Shown: positions 43,347 through 52,029 of the stretch, piece after piece | How positions within the stretch are numbered: position 1 is the stretch's first letter | Layout of the letters: each line of letters starts with the position of its first letter | From: Candidatus Pelagisphaera phototrophica | Lineage (GTDB): Bacteria > Verrucomicrobiota > Verrucomicrobiia > Opitutales > Opitutaceae | Assembly: GCF_014529625.1 (NCBI RefSeq) | Contig: NZ_CP076039.1 | Location: 310,001-374,000 of the forward strand | Direction: 5' to 3' | DNA length: 64,000 nucleotides | Position numbers and translations under genes: made by a program | Notes under the pieces: generated by a model | Databases searched by the model: none | What the model saw: only the letters and a program-made list of their open reading frames with translations | Told to the model about the DNA's origin: nothing

Positions 43347-44177
43347 GTGCTTTCGCTGGCGTTCTCTAAGTCGCTTTATGGACTGGTTCAACTGGCTTTA
43401 AATATCGAACTCCATTCGCATATCATTCTGATACCGGTCGTCAGCGTTTATTTCGCGTGGATCAAGAAAGACACGCTGCCTGCTGCCTCCCCTCCACGCA
43501 AAGCCCTAGCAATCGCTCCTGGCCTGGCCGCAGCAGCCTTATTGATCTGTTCCTGGACTACAGGGAATTTCGAGGCAGCCGAAGACGCTATGGCTCTAAC
43601 CACTCTCGCGTACGTCCTGTTGATCATAACTGCGGCCCTATTTCTTAACGGCCCGAATACCCTGAAAAAGCAGCTCTTCTCTTTGTGGTTTTTGATCTTC
43701 CTCGTCCCCATGCCTCTGGTCATTCAAGATTGGGTAAACACCTTTTTCCAATACACTTCCGCAGAGGTCTCTCACCAAATGGTAAAGTCTGCCAACATTC
43801 CAATTTTCCGCCCCCACCCACTGACCTTCGAGCTTTCCACCATAGAAATTTACGTCGCTCCCTCATGTAGCGGCATTCGGTCCAGCTTAGTCCTCTTAAT
43901 CACTAGCATTGTTGCGGGCGAACTTTTTCTCCAATCAAAGTGGAAACGGTGGCTTCTAGTCTTTTTCATCATACCTCTCGCTATCGCTCGAAACGGGTTC
44001 CGGATCTTTACAATCAGCTACCTCTGCGTAAATGTTGGACCACACATGATTGGCCACTGGATCCACCACAAAGGCGGTCCCTTCTTTTTCGGTCTTTCGC
44101 TTATCCCATTCTTCGCTCTGCTTTATTGGCTTTGGAAAAAAGAGAAGAAGCAGCCTGTGGCTGCCGTTAAAGATTGA
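43347..44177 (+). CDS. xrtC: Exosortase (VPDSG-specific type, XrtC-like)
   Basis: Integral membrane cysteine protease-transpeptidase that cuts VPDSG-CTERM tails. 276 residues from the GTG at 43347, with about eight helices. The three catalytic residues are visible: Cys174 in APSCSGIRSS, Arg219 in ARNGFRI and His in GHWIHHKGG (about 237-241). The opening ELHSHIILIPVVSVYF is the family's first signature. Homologs have about 25-30 more residues upstream, and the frame is open to 43254, reading RSLSPQTRRFVFAVSV just before the GTG. No ATG, GTG or TTG exists there, so translation may start at an unusual codon (ATT 43269 or ATA) or only at the GTG. The XrtC assignment rests on the VPDNG substrate nearby. 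Confidence 0.88.
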   Translation: MLSLAFSKSLYGLVQLALNIELHSHIILIPVVSVYFAWIKKDTLPAASPPRKALAIAPGLAAAALLICSWTTGNFEAAEDAMALTTLAYVLLIITAALFLNGPNTLKKQLFSLWFLIFLVPMPLVIQDWVNTFFQYTSAEVSHQMVKSANIPIFRPHPLTFELSTIEIYVAPSCSGIRSSLVLLITSIVAGELFLQSKWKRWLLVFFIIPLAIARNGFRIFTISYLCVNVGPHMIGHWIHHKGGPFFFGLSLIPFFALLYWLWKKEKKQPVAAVKD

Positions 44178-44240
44178 TAATTACGAGGCCCTTCTATCAA
44201 TCGTCCCGGCATTTAAAAACAGTTTTGCGTTCTTCTCTGA

Positions 44241-44252
44241 CTTTGCGGTTAA
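44241..44252. repeat. Solo end of the TTAACCGCAAAG element
   Basis: CTTTGCGGTTAA between exosortase and prsT genes matches the inverted ends of the elements at 48915, 49396, 54535 and 55810. No partner end is found nearby. Confidence 0.45.
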
Positions 44253-44323
44253 TTTCAGCTAGTTTTTAACATTTTCACCATATCACTAATTTTAGCGATC
44301 TTCTATCCGATCTCTCAATAGTC

Positions 44324-46486
44324 ATGAAAACTCAGCAACTATCCATTTTCTTGCTTCTCGTGCTGTCGCCTATTGGCCTCTTAACGGGCTGCTCGCAGCA
44401 GGCGCAGCTCGACGAGCACCTCATCCTCGGAAATGAGAGCTTCGAAAAGGGCGATTTCAATACAGCCGAAATCGCATACAAAAACGTCCTCCAAATCAAC
44501 TCCAGCATAACTGAAGCGATCGGGAACATTGGTCTAATCTACTACCGCCAAGCCCGCCTAGCCAAAGCCTTCCCCTTCCTATCTCAAGCCCGAGCACTTG
44601 AACCCGACAATCTAATCTATCGAAGCAAGCTATGCTCGTTGCTTACAAAAGTAGGTAGGCCCCAATCCGCCTGGGACGAAGCGTCTTTTATATTAGAAAA
44701 GGACCCAACAAACAAAACTGCTCTTTTCGCCCTACAAACCGCCGGGCTTGATCTTCAAAAGATGGGCGAAGCTAGAACAAAAATCGAGCAATTAAATGCA
44801 ACCCAATCATCTGCCGCTGCAGTCCTAGCTATCGGCTTATTGGATGCCATCGAATCAAATTTCGACGCGGCCGAAGTACGCTTTCAGGAAGCGGTTAAGA
44901 TGGATCCCAATTTAGGGGAAGCCCACGCCGCTATTGCCATGCTACATTTAGCCCGTAACGAAATCGATGCCGCAAATACCTCCTATCAAAAATCATTCGA
45001 TCTCTCTAACGGCGAACCTTCGAGGCAATTCATCTACGCCCAATTCAAGGCTCGAATCGGCGACAAAGAGGCCGCTGGCTTACTCATTGATGATATTCTT
45101 GAAAATGAACCCCGTTTTGTGCCTGCCCTGTTATTGAAAGCTAAATTGATATTCGCAGACGCCAAATTCGATGACGCTACGAAACTAACGAACCATATTC
45201 TTCGCTTAACGCCCCACAACCCTGAAGCGATACTCCTAAGCAGTCGATTGAAATTGGCTCGAAATCAAACCGATGAAGCCATTCTTGAACTCGAACGAGC
45301 CCTCGAACGCTTCCCCGAATCGGATGCCATTGCCTACGGGCTGGCTCTCGCTCAACTAAGCAACAACGAGCCCATTAAAGCTTCTGGCAACCTAACGCGA
45401 AGCATCGCAATTAACCCCAATCACACAGAGGCCATTATGATGCAAGCAGCCATTAACGCTCGTCAGGGTGATCCTGAATCGGCCATAGTTTCGTTAAAAC
45501 AAATTTTGATCCAGAACTCCCAAAATGTTCAGGCTCGAAAGCTGCTTGCCCAAATCCATCTCGAAGCCGGAAATTTAGAAGATGCCTTAATCCTATACAA
45601 CGCTCTAGGCAACCAATTGGAGGCCAACCCTGCTCTCCCTCAACTCGAGGCAGAAGTCCTACTCCGTATGGGCAAGACAGACGAGGCGAGAGCAGCCTTG
45701 GCTCGGTCTCTTGATCGCAATCCGAACTACTTGCCATCGCTTCAGCGAATAACTGATATCGATATCGCGGGCAGCCGCTTTGACGAGGCCGTCTCTCGGA
45801 TTGACTCGATGTTCCAGAATTCCACGGTGCAGGCCCACCTACATATGCTGAAAGGCAAAATTCTCCTCGCTGGAGAAGACTATACCGCTGGTGAAATAGA
45901 ATTGAAACGGGCGATAGAATTAAAGCCCACATTGCGCGATGCCTACCTCTATCTCGCTATTCACTATACGATCACCGGAAAAAACGATGAGGCACTATAT
46001 AAATTACAAGCGATGGTCGATCTCAATGCGAAGGATATCGAAGGGCTCATGCGAATCGGCAGTCTTTACGAGCAACGCCAAGAATTCAATTCCGCGAAAT
46101 CCAATTACGAGAAAATATTGGAAGTAGACAAGAACAACAGTCGTGCCCTCAATAACCTCGCCTACATCAACGCCGAGCATTTCAATGAACTCGACTCGGC
46201 TTACGACCAAGCTTTGCAAGCCCGTAATCTAAGCCCAACGGATCCCATGATTGCGGATACTTTGGGCTGGATCAGTTTCAAGAAAGGCGACTACGAGCTC
46301 GCCTTGACCCTGATCAAAGAAAGCGTCGCCAAAATCAGTCAGCATCCGGAAATTCAATACCATCTGGGCAAGACGCATGCGGCTCTCGATAATGACACCG
46401 ACGCCAAAGCCGCCTTCTCCAAAGCCTTGGAATTCGGCCTCGAAGGTGAGAAAGCCGACGAAGCGAAAAAAGCACTCGGCCAATAA
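44324..46486 (+). CDS. prsT: PEP-CTERM-system TPR lipoprotein PrsT
   Basis: The 720-residue lipoprotein carries a lipobox LLTGC with Cys23, so it is anchored in a membrane facing the periplasm. The remainder is a long array of TPR repeats, roughly 15-18 units (for example GNESFEKGDFNTAEIAYKNV, NLGEAHAAIAMLHLARNEID, DPMIADTLGWISFKKGDYEL near the end). PrsT is a conserved neighbour of the exosortase and of PrsK/PrsR and is thought to scaffold EPS assembly or substrate handling; the precise job is not known. The size and order (exosortase-PrsT-PrsK-PrsR) match the family pattern. It is 146 nt from the exosortase gene. Confidence 0.88.
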   Translation: MKTQQLSIFLLLVLSPIGLLTGCSQQAQLDEHLILGNESFEKGDFNTAEIAYKNVLQINSSITEAIGNIGLIYYRQARLAKAFPFLSQARALEPDNLIYRSKLCSLLTKVGRPQSAWDEASFILEKDPTNKTALFALQTAGLDLQKMGEARTKIEQLNATQSSAAAVLAIGLLDAIESNFDAAEVRFQEAVKMDPNLGEAHAAIAMLHLARNEIDAANTSYQKSFDLSNGEPSRQFIYAQFKARIGDKEAAGLLIDDILENEPRFVPALLLKAKLIFADAKFDDATKLTNHILRLTPHNPEAILLSSRLKLARNQTDEAILELERALERFPESDAIAYGLALAQLSNNEPIKASGNLTRSIAINPNHTEAIMMQAAINARQGDPESAIVSLKQILIQNSQNVQARKLLAQIHLEAGNLEDALILYNALGNQLEANPALPQLEAEVLLRMGKTDEARAALARSLDRNPNYLPSLQRITDIDIAGSRFDEAVSRIDSMFQNSTVQAHLHMLKGKILLAGEDYTAGEIELKRAIELKPTLRDAYLYLAIHYTITGKNDEALYKLQAMVDLNAKDIEGLMRIGSLYEQRQEFNSAKSNYEKILEVDKNNSRALNNLAYINAEHFNELDSAYDQALQARNLSPTDPMIADTLGWISFKKGDYELALTLIKESVAKISQHPEIQYHLGKTHAALDNDTDAKAAFSKALEFGLEGEKADEAKKALGQ

Positions 46487-46493
46487 AAACGAT

Positions 46494-46534
46494 TTTTAAC
46501 TGCCCACCCGTAAGTGCACTCGAGGACACGGGGT
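46494..46534. repeat. Half copy of the TTAACCGC element
   Basis: TTAACTGCCCACCCGTAAG... continues GAGGACACGGGG and parallels TTAACCGCCCACCCGCATAG...AAGGACGCAAAGGGG at 49396. Only the left half is present, directly after prsT. Confidence 0.45.
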
Positions 46535-46775
46535 ATTTGAAAATTATGGATTGTGGATTTTATATACCGCCGGATAGAGTTGAGCGTCCCTATAGCAAAC
46601 ATGGAAGTCGGATCATTCGCTGCTGTTGCCCGGAACGGCTAACCCTACCAATTAATCCATCCTTGAACGCCAACAGCGAAGTCCCTATTGCTAATCGTTG
46701 ATGAATCACTAATCGCCAATCCAGACCTTCCGACCCCAGACCCACCCCTCAGGCCTCATCTTCACTCCTTAAAAA
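46535..46775. other. Gap between prsT and prsK, remaining part
   Basis: No gene. Includes words CTAATCGTTGATGAATCACT and AATCGCCAATC that resemble other short repeats in the window, and a C-rich tract (CCGACCCCAGACCCACCCC) just before prsK. Confidence 0.3.
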
Positions 46776-48899
46776 ATGAATCTCATCGCCCCAATGGCCT
46801 ACCTTTCCGCTGGGATCTGTGGGGTGATTAGCGTCGCTTACCTTGTCCTGACGCTCATAGGCAAACGTCGTTCCCTCGCTCGCTGGACCTTTAGCATTAG
46901 CATAGCCCTCCTTGGTTTCGAAAGTTTAGTCACGGGCTTTAGCAGCGCAGCTACGACCCAAGCAGATCATTTTCTTTTCTGGCAGCAAATCCGATTGGTC
47001 GTTCTATCTTTTTTGCCAGGTACCTGGATTCTCTTCAGCCTGACCTATGCCCGAGGAAGCACCCGCAAATTCCTCCATAGCTGGCGATATCTGTTAATCG
47101 CCGCATTCGCCCTCCCCGCCTTGCTCGCCACATTCTACAGCGATAGCTATATTCTTTTCCGCCAGTTGCAAGGAGACGGCCGTATCGCCGTTTTTTTAGG
47201 CTGGCCCGGGCAAGCCAGTCACTTCCTCATGATATTGGGCTCTGTCTTGAGCATGATGAATTTGGAGCGGACCTATCGAGCCGCAGTCGGAGCAATGCGC
47301 TGGCAAGTCAAATACATGCTGCTCGGATTGGGGACGCTATTTTTGGTACGCTTCTACACCAGCAGCCAAGCCTTGCTTTTCGCCAACGCACATAGCGATA
47401 TAGATACCATTAACTCGATTGGCCTAATCGTATCGTCCTTACTGATCATTCGAGCTATAAGTAGGCGAGGGCACTTCGATATAGAGCTCTATCCCTCCCA
47501 TGCAATTCTGAGCAATTCCCTTACCGTTTTGCTGGCCGGCATATATCTATTAGCCGTAGGCCTCCTCGCTAAAATCGTTACCCTCATTGGAGGCGACATC
47601 AGCTTCCCCCTCAAAGCGCTTGGCGTACTGATCGCCTTAGTTCTGCTCGCCACCCTTCTCCAATCAGATCATTTCCGATTGAACATTAAACAATTCGTCA
47701 GTCGCCACTTCAAAAGGCCCATGCACGACTACCGAACGGTTTGGATGCGCTTTACCGAGGAAAGTTCTTCCCACGTGCGACAGCCAGATCTCTACAGCGG
47801 TCTCGCCAAACTAATCGCTGAGACCTTCGATTCTCACTCCGTAAATCTTTGGCTTTTCGGAAGCGACCTAGCCAAACTAACGCTCGGCGCATCTACCGTT
47901 ATCCCCGATAAAGCCTCTCCCATTCTCGATCTTTCGAATGAAGAAATCGTAGCTCTGAAATCTCAATTTTCCGATTCGCGCAGGCCCATTGACCTAGATA
48001 AGAGCAAGGCGGACTGGGCCAGAAAACTGAGAGATTCGAATCCCAATAAATTCCCGCATGGTGGAAATCGTATCTGTGTTCCCATGACGACTCGAGAATC
48101 CATTTTAGGTGTTATCGTAATCGGCGACCGTGTGAGCGGGATTCCATTCACTGAGCCTGAATTCGACATTCTCATTAGCGTTGGCACGCACGCGGCCTCG
48201 AGTCTTCTCAATCTCCAGCTATCCGGAAAACTTGTCGAGACCCGAGAGTTGGAAGCCTTCCAAACGATGGCCACCTTTTTCGTTCACGATCTCAAGAATA
48301 CCGCTTCTACGTTGAACATCATGGTGAATAATCTTCCGATACACTGGGACAATCCCGAATTTCGCGATGATGCTCTGCGCGGCATCACTAGGACAGGCGA
48401 TCGGATCAACGACATCATAGGTCGGCTCAGCACTGTGAGAAATGAAATTGAGGTGGACCTGAAGCCTCTGGAAATGGGCGCTTTTGCAGAACAGGCTATC
48501 GACATCTGGCACGCTCCCGAAAATACCGAGCTCGTGACGCGTTTCGAATCTCGAGCCATCGTCAAAATCGACAAGGAGCAACTCGGCAACGTGTTGCTCA
48601 ATCTCGTTATCAATTCCTCCGAAGCCATGGAAGCCGGCGGCCGTATCGAAGTAAGCATGAGCACGAACGAAAAATATGCCATTCTGAAAGTGAGCGATAA
48701 CGGCTGCGGCATGAGCCAGGAGTTCGTGAACAAGGATCTTTTTCGCCCTTTTCAGACAACTAAGAAACACGGTCTCGGAATTGGAATGTTCCAGAGCAAA
48801 ATGATCGTCGAAGCCCACGGCGGACGATTCGAAGTCGAGAGCGAGTTGGGCAAAGGTTCAACCTTCAGATTGCTACTGCCAATCGAGAAGGAAGATTGA
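46776..48899 (+). CDS. prsK: PEP-CTERM-system sensor histidine kinase PrsK
   Basis: 707 residues. The N-terminal third holds about eight to ten membrane helices (MAYLSAGICGVISVAYLVLT onward); a GAF-like domain lies around residues 330-480 (SVNLWLFGSDLAKLTLGAST, RICVPMTTRESILGVIVIGD). The kinase core follows: FFVHDLKNTASTLNIMVNNL with the phospho-His near 504, then the ATPase motifs LLNLVINSSEAMEAGG, KVSDNGCGMS and KHGLGIGMFQSKMIVEAHGG. It phosphorylates the partner regulator PrsR. The full family length is present. The signal is unknown; with the many membrane helices it is probably sensed in or near the membrane. Confidence 0.92.
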   Translation: MNLIAPMAYLSAGICGVISVAYLVLTLIGKRRSLARWTFSISIALLGFESLVTGFSSAATTQADHFLFWQQIRLVVLSFLPGTWILFSLTYARGSTRKFLHSWRYLLIAAFALPALLATFYSDSYILFRQLQGDGRIAVFLGWPGQASHFLMILGSVLSMMNLERTYRAAVGAMRWQVKYMLLGLGTLFLVRFYTSSQALLFANAHSDIDTINSIGLIVSSLLIIRAISRRGHFDIELYPSHAILSNSLTVLLAGIYLLAVGLLAKIVTLIGGDISFPLKALGVLIALVLLATLLQSDHFRLNIKQFVSRHFKRPMHDYRTVWMRFTEESSSHVRQPDLYSGLAKLIAETFDSHSVNLWLFGSDLAKLTLGASTVIPDKASPILDLSNEEIVALKSQFSDSRRPIDLDKSKADWARKLRDSNPNKFPHGGNRICVPMTTRESILGVIVIGDRVSGIPFTEPEFDILISVGTHAASSLLNLQLSGKLVETRELEAFQTMATFFVHDLKNTASTLNIMVNNLPIHWDNPEFRDDALRGITRTGDRINDIIGRLSTVRNEIEVDLKPLEMGAFAEQAIDIWHAPENTELVTRFESRAIVKIDKEQLGNVLLNLVINSSEAMEAGGRIEVSMSTNEKYAILKVSDNGCGMSQEFVNKDLFRPFQTTKKHGLGIGMFQSKMIVEAHGGRFEVESELGKGSTFRLLLPIEKED

Positions 48900-49001
48900 T
48901 TGGGATGAAAGTGTTTAACCGCAAAGGTCGCTAAGGACGCAAAGGGATTTTCCAGAGACCTCATTGCTGCGGATTATAGATAACCAGGGGAGGAAACGAT
49001 T

Positions 49002-49361
49002 ATGAATATTGAAGAATTGTGTAAGATCGTAATTTCCTCGTCATTTGAGATTCATCGCGAACTCGGCCCGAGTCTGTTCTAATCGACTTACGAGCACTGT
49101 TTATTTCACAATCTGACGCTCAAAGGCATCAAAGTTGAACGGCAAAAGTCAAAACCTATCGAGTACAAAGGCCTGCGAATCGACGAGTGTTATCGCCTCG
49201 ATCTCTCGGTCGAAGGCAGAATCATATTGGAATTGAAAGTCGTCGATAAGATAAACGACATCCACTATGCTCAATTACTCACGTACCTTAAACTATCCGT
49301 TTGTAATCTTGGCTGCTTAATCAACTTCAATACAACATTGCTCAAGCTTAGCCTCAAATGA
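49002..49361 (+). pseudogene. GxxExxY protein, nonsense mutation
   Basis: From ATG 49002 the frame reads FEIHRELGPSLF, a TAA (49080-49082), then STYEHCLFHNLTLKGIKVER, KGLRIDECYRLDLSVEGRII, LELKVVDKINDIHYAQLLTY and LKLSVCNLGCLINFN, ending TGA 49359-49361. This is the full GxxExxY family (TIGR04256-like), except that the Glu of LLES/LFES (GAA) has become TAA. The family has a nuclease-like core (YRLDL...ILELK) but no proven function. It is bounded by TTAACCGCAAAG-type repeats, as is common for this family in other genomes as far as I recall. Confidence 0.82.
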
Positions 49362-49395
49362 GTCGTGAACAATCTTCCACAATAACTGAGAAACA

Positions 49396-49535
49396 TTAAC
49401 CGCCCACCCGCATAGCAGGTCCAAGGACGCAAAGGGGTAAAGCCATTCTCAATTCGCCTCAATTCTTCCATTACCTTTACACAAGCATCGAAATCTTAAA
49501 ACTAGCCGAAGGCCCCTCGCGATCTTAGCGGTTAA
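49396..49535. repeat. Complete short TIR element, copy A
   Basis: TTAACCGC at 49396 and GCGATCTTAGCGGTTAA ending at 49535 flank 140 nt; an inner box GGACGCAAAGGGG follows the left end, as GATCGCAAAGGGG and GAACGCAAAGG do in the copies at 54535 and 55810. Confidence 0.55.
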
Positions 49536-49631
49536 AAACTTCAACAAGCTCCAATTAGGTCGTTAACACCTTGTAAGAAGCGCGAAAAACTCCGAGATCT
49601 TCAATTCCTATTTTGTCGCAGGCTGCATCCC

Positions 49632-50984
49632 ATGAATCCCACTTTACTAATAGTTGACGATGACGAGGAAATTCTCACTCAAATGAAGTGGGGTCTTTCC
49701 GAAGATTACGAGGTGACCCAAGCCTCCGACCGCGAATCCGCTCTGGACCGATTTCGCGTCCACAAGCCGCTGGTGGCGATCTTAGACCTCGGGCTCCCCC
49801 CCCATCCCAACTCAGCCGAAGAGGGACTGGCGACGCTGTCGGAGCTTCTCGAGCTAGATCCTAAGGTCAAGGTGATCATTGCATCGGGACAAGGGGATCG
49901 GAGCAATACCCTGGACGCCATCGGAACTGGAGCTTACGACTTTCTCACCAAGCCAATCGATATGGACGAGCTGCAACTTCTGCTAAAGCGTTGCTTCCAC
50001 GTTGCCGAGCTTGAACGCGAGTACCTCGAATTGAAACGGCAGACCCAGGCTGACACATTCGAAGGCATGATCGGCTCCAGCCAGGCCATGCAAGAAGTTT
50101 TCGATACAATCCGAAAAGTCGCGACGTCTGACGCATCGGTTATGATTCTAGGCGAAAGCGGAACGGGCAAGGAAGTTGCCGCACGAGCGATCCATCAGCA
50201 AAGCAATCGAAGGGGTGGGGCATTCGTCGCCATCAATTGCAGCGCTATCCCCGAGAATCTGCTCGAAAGTGAACTCTTCGGTCATGAAAAAGGGTCCTTC
50301 ACAGGGGCCCATGCCCAGCAAATCGGCAAGATCGAACAATCCAAAGGCGGCACCCTCTTTCTCGATGAAATCGGCGAAGTGCCCCTCCCGGTTCAAGTTA
50401 AGCTCCTTCGATTTCTTCAGGAAGGGTACATCGAACGCTTGGGAGGTCGGGAAACCATCCAAGTCAACTCCCGCATTCTAGCTGCAACCAACGCCGATTT
50501 GAAGAAAGGGATGAATGACGGCAGCTTCCGCGAAGATTTCTATTTCCGACTCGCCGTGATCGAACTAAATCTGCCGTCGCTTCGCGACAGAGAGGAGGAT
50601 CTCCTCGTCCTCGCAACGGCTCTATTACAACGCTTCGCCACCGAAAACGACAAAGAAGGACTAACCTTTGCCAAGAAGACTTTAGCCGCCATAGAGCAAC
50701 ACACATGGCCCGGCAATGTGCGGGAACTGCAGAACCGAATCCGAAGAGCGGTTATAATGTGCGACGCCAAAGCCGTTTCGGCTGAGGACATGCAGCTATC
50801 CGGCTCAGGATTTATAGCTCCTGGGCAAACCCTCAAACAAGCTCGTGAAGATCTTGACCGCGAACTGATACACTTTGCATTGAAAAAGCACAAAGGCAAA
50901 ATCACCTATGCCGCCTCGGAGCTGGGTATCAGTCGCCCCACTTTCTACGAACTCATTGACAGACTCGGCATCGAGCGGCCTTGA
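49632..50984 (+). CDS. prsR: PEP-CTERM-box sigma-54 response regulator PrsR
   Basis: 450 residues in three parts. A receiver domain has the acidic pocket DDDEE and phospho-acceptor Asp52 (AILDLGLPP). The AAA+ sigma-54 activator domain has Walker A GESGTGKE near 173, the sigma-54 contact loop GSFTGA near 221 instead of the usual GAFTGA, and GGTLFLDEIGEVPLPVQVKL as Walker B. A Fis-type HTH follows (ITYAASELGISRPTFYELID). Phosphorylated by PrsK, it should drive sigma-54 promoters of exosortase-substrate genes; the best such promoter in the window is at 40178-40195. Full family length; ATG at 49632 begins the receiver directly. Confidence 0.93.
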   Translation: MNPTLLIVDDDEEILTQMKWGLSEDYEVTQASDRESALDRFRVHKPLVAILDLGLPPHPNSAEEGLATLSELLELDPKVKVIIASGQGDRSNTLDAIGTGAYDFLTKPIDMDELQLLLKRCFHVAELEREYLELKRQTQADTFEGMIGSSQAMQEVFDTIRKVATSDASVMILGESGTGKEVAARAIHQQSNRRGGAFVAINCSAIPENLLESELFGHEKGSFTGAHAQQIGKIEQSKGGTLFLDEIGEVPLPVQVKLLRFLQEGYIERLGGRETIQVNSRILAATNADLKKGMNDGSFREDFYFRLAVIELNLPSLRDREEDLLVLATALLQRFATENDKEGLTFAKKTLAAIEQHTWPGNVRELQNRIRRAVIMCDAKAVSAEDMQLSGSGFIAPGQTLKQAREDLDRELIHFALKKHKGKITYAASELGISRPTFYELIDRLGIERP

Positions 50985-51014
50985 ACTTGCTATTCCTTGA
51001 TCTAAGCCGCAGCA

Positions 51015-51048
51015 GAGCCGCTCAAGGACTTTTTTCCTCGAGCGGCTC
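51015..51048 (+). terminator. Hairpin after prsR
   Basis: GAGCCGCTCAAGG pairs with CCTCGAGCGGCTC with one mismatch; the loop holds ACTTTTTT. No T-run follows the stem on the plus strand, so this may act as a weak or Rho-dependent end, or as an RNA 3' stabiliser. Confidence 0.5.
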
Positions 51049-51408
51049 AAATCTATGAAATGGCACAATATTATTTTCGAACCTCGAAAAATTTAGCGAC
51101 AACAGGCAATCCAAAAGAATATTGTTAAGCCTTTAAGTAACTGATTACAAACCCCTTTCAATTTATTCCGTCCGACATCCTAAAGACGGATAAATCGCTA
51201 AAACTCCCCAATCAACCTGTTTTTTTACTTACTCCTATTTTTTGCCCCCCTTGCCAACAGCTCCAATCAGGATGAAATTACAGAATTTGAGGGAACCTTC
51301 CTATTAACTCCCCGCTCTTTAAGTCGTTAACAAAGCCATGGAGTCGCCAATCTTCGAATCGCCTTGCGAAAGCGGATTGTGCAGACTTAACAATCTATCA
51401 CTTGCACA
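51049..51408. other. Intergenic region, 360 nt
   Basis: No gene. AT-rich, should contain the promoter of the export-protein gene. A sequence ATGGCACAATATTATTT at 51060 has a -24-like half but no -12 GC, and was rejected as a sigma-54 site. Confidence 0.3.
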
Positions 51409-52029
51409 ATGAAGCCCATACTCAATTTCCCCTCGCGACCTTCGCATATCTTGAGCGTCGCAGCCTTCCTAATCGGTCTTTTCGCAATGATCAGCCTTAC
51501 CCCAATCGCAGTCGCCCAAACGGATGAGACCCAAGAAGCCGCAGCGATAATCGAAGGAGATGTGCTTTCAATTTCCTTCCCAGCCGCCGGCGAATTGAAT
51601 ACCAGCCAAAAAGTTCGCCGCGATGGGCGCATCACACTGCCTTTGGTAGGCGAAGTGGTAGTAGCCGGGCTGACCCCGAAGGAACTCGAGACCGCTTTGC
51701 TTGCACTTTACGACAAGCAGCTCGTCACCAAGGAAGTCAGCGTGTCGATCACGTCCTCTTCCTACGCATTTTACGTCAACGGAGCTGTACTGAGAGCCGG
51801 TAAGCAAATGTCGGATCGCTCGCTTACTGCCCTCGAAGCGATCATGGAAGCCGGTGGCCCCAGCCCTTCAGCAAATCTTAAGAAAGTTACGGTGCTGCGC
51901 AGAGAAGGCGAGGACTTCACCCTTTACAAAATCAACTTGAAGGACATCCTGTCCGGCAAAAAAAAGGGTGTCTTTCAAATCCAACCCGCTGACATCATTA
52001 CCGTCCCAGAGAAATTCGTTATCTTCTAA
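51409..52029 (+). CDS. Polysaccharide export protein (Wza-like, short)
   Basis: The 206-residue secreted protein has a signal peptide (hydrophobic AAFLIGLFAMISLTPIAVAQ) without a lipobox Cys, unlike classic Wza. Next come a PF02563 poly-export domain (EGDVLSISFPAAGELN, RRDGRITLPLVGEVVVAGLT, KEVSVSI) and one SLBB domain (YAFYVNGAVLRAGKQM, ALEAIMEAGGPSPSANLKKV, IQPADIITVPEKF). It is clearly shorter than E. coli Wza, with a single SLBB repeat and no C-terminal membrane helix. It could form the periplasmic ring that links the Wzz/Wzc protein to an outer-membrane pore, perhaps the barrel at 41071. It lies away from the main EPS operon. Confidence 0.85.
   Translation: MKPILNFPSRPSHILSVAAFLIGLFAMISLTPIAVAQTDETQEAAAIIEGDVLSISFPAAGELNTSQKVRRDGRITLPLVGEVVVAGLTPKELETALLALYDKQLVTKEVSVSITSSSYAFYVNGAVLRAGKQMSDRSLTALEAIMEAGGPSPSANLKKVTVLRREGEDFTLYKINLKDILSGKKKGVFQIQPADIITVPEKFVIF

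Larger units (their letters stand above)
48915..49535. mobile_element. Composite TIR unit carrying a GxxExxY gene
   Basis: The outer ends TTAACCGCAAAGGTCGC (48915-48931) and GCGATCTTAGCGGTTAA (49519-49535) are inverted copies with 15 of 17 matches. Inside lie a left half-element, a broken GxxExxY gene, and a complete short element (49396-49535). The unit fills most of the gap between prsK and prsR. Confidence 0.6.

Noticed and set aside
51060..51077. Sigma-54-like ATGGCACAATATTATTT upstream of the export gene
   Set aside because: The -24 half is good but the -12 half lacks GC, and it lies about 330 nt from the start codon.
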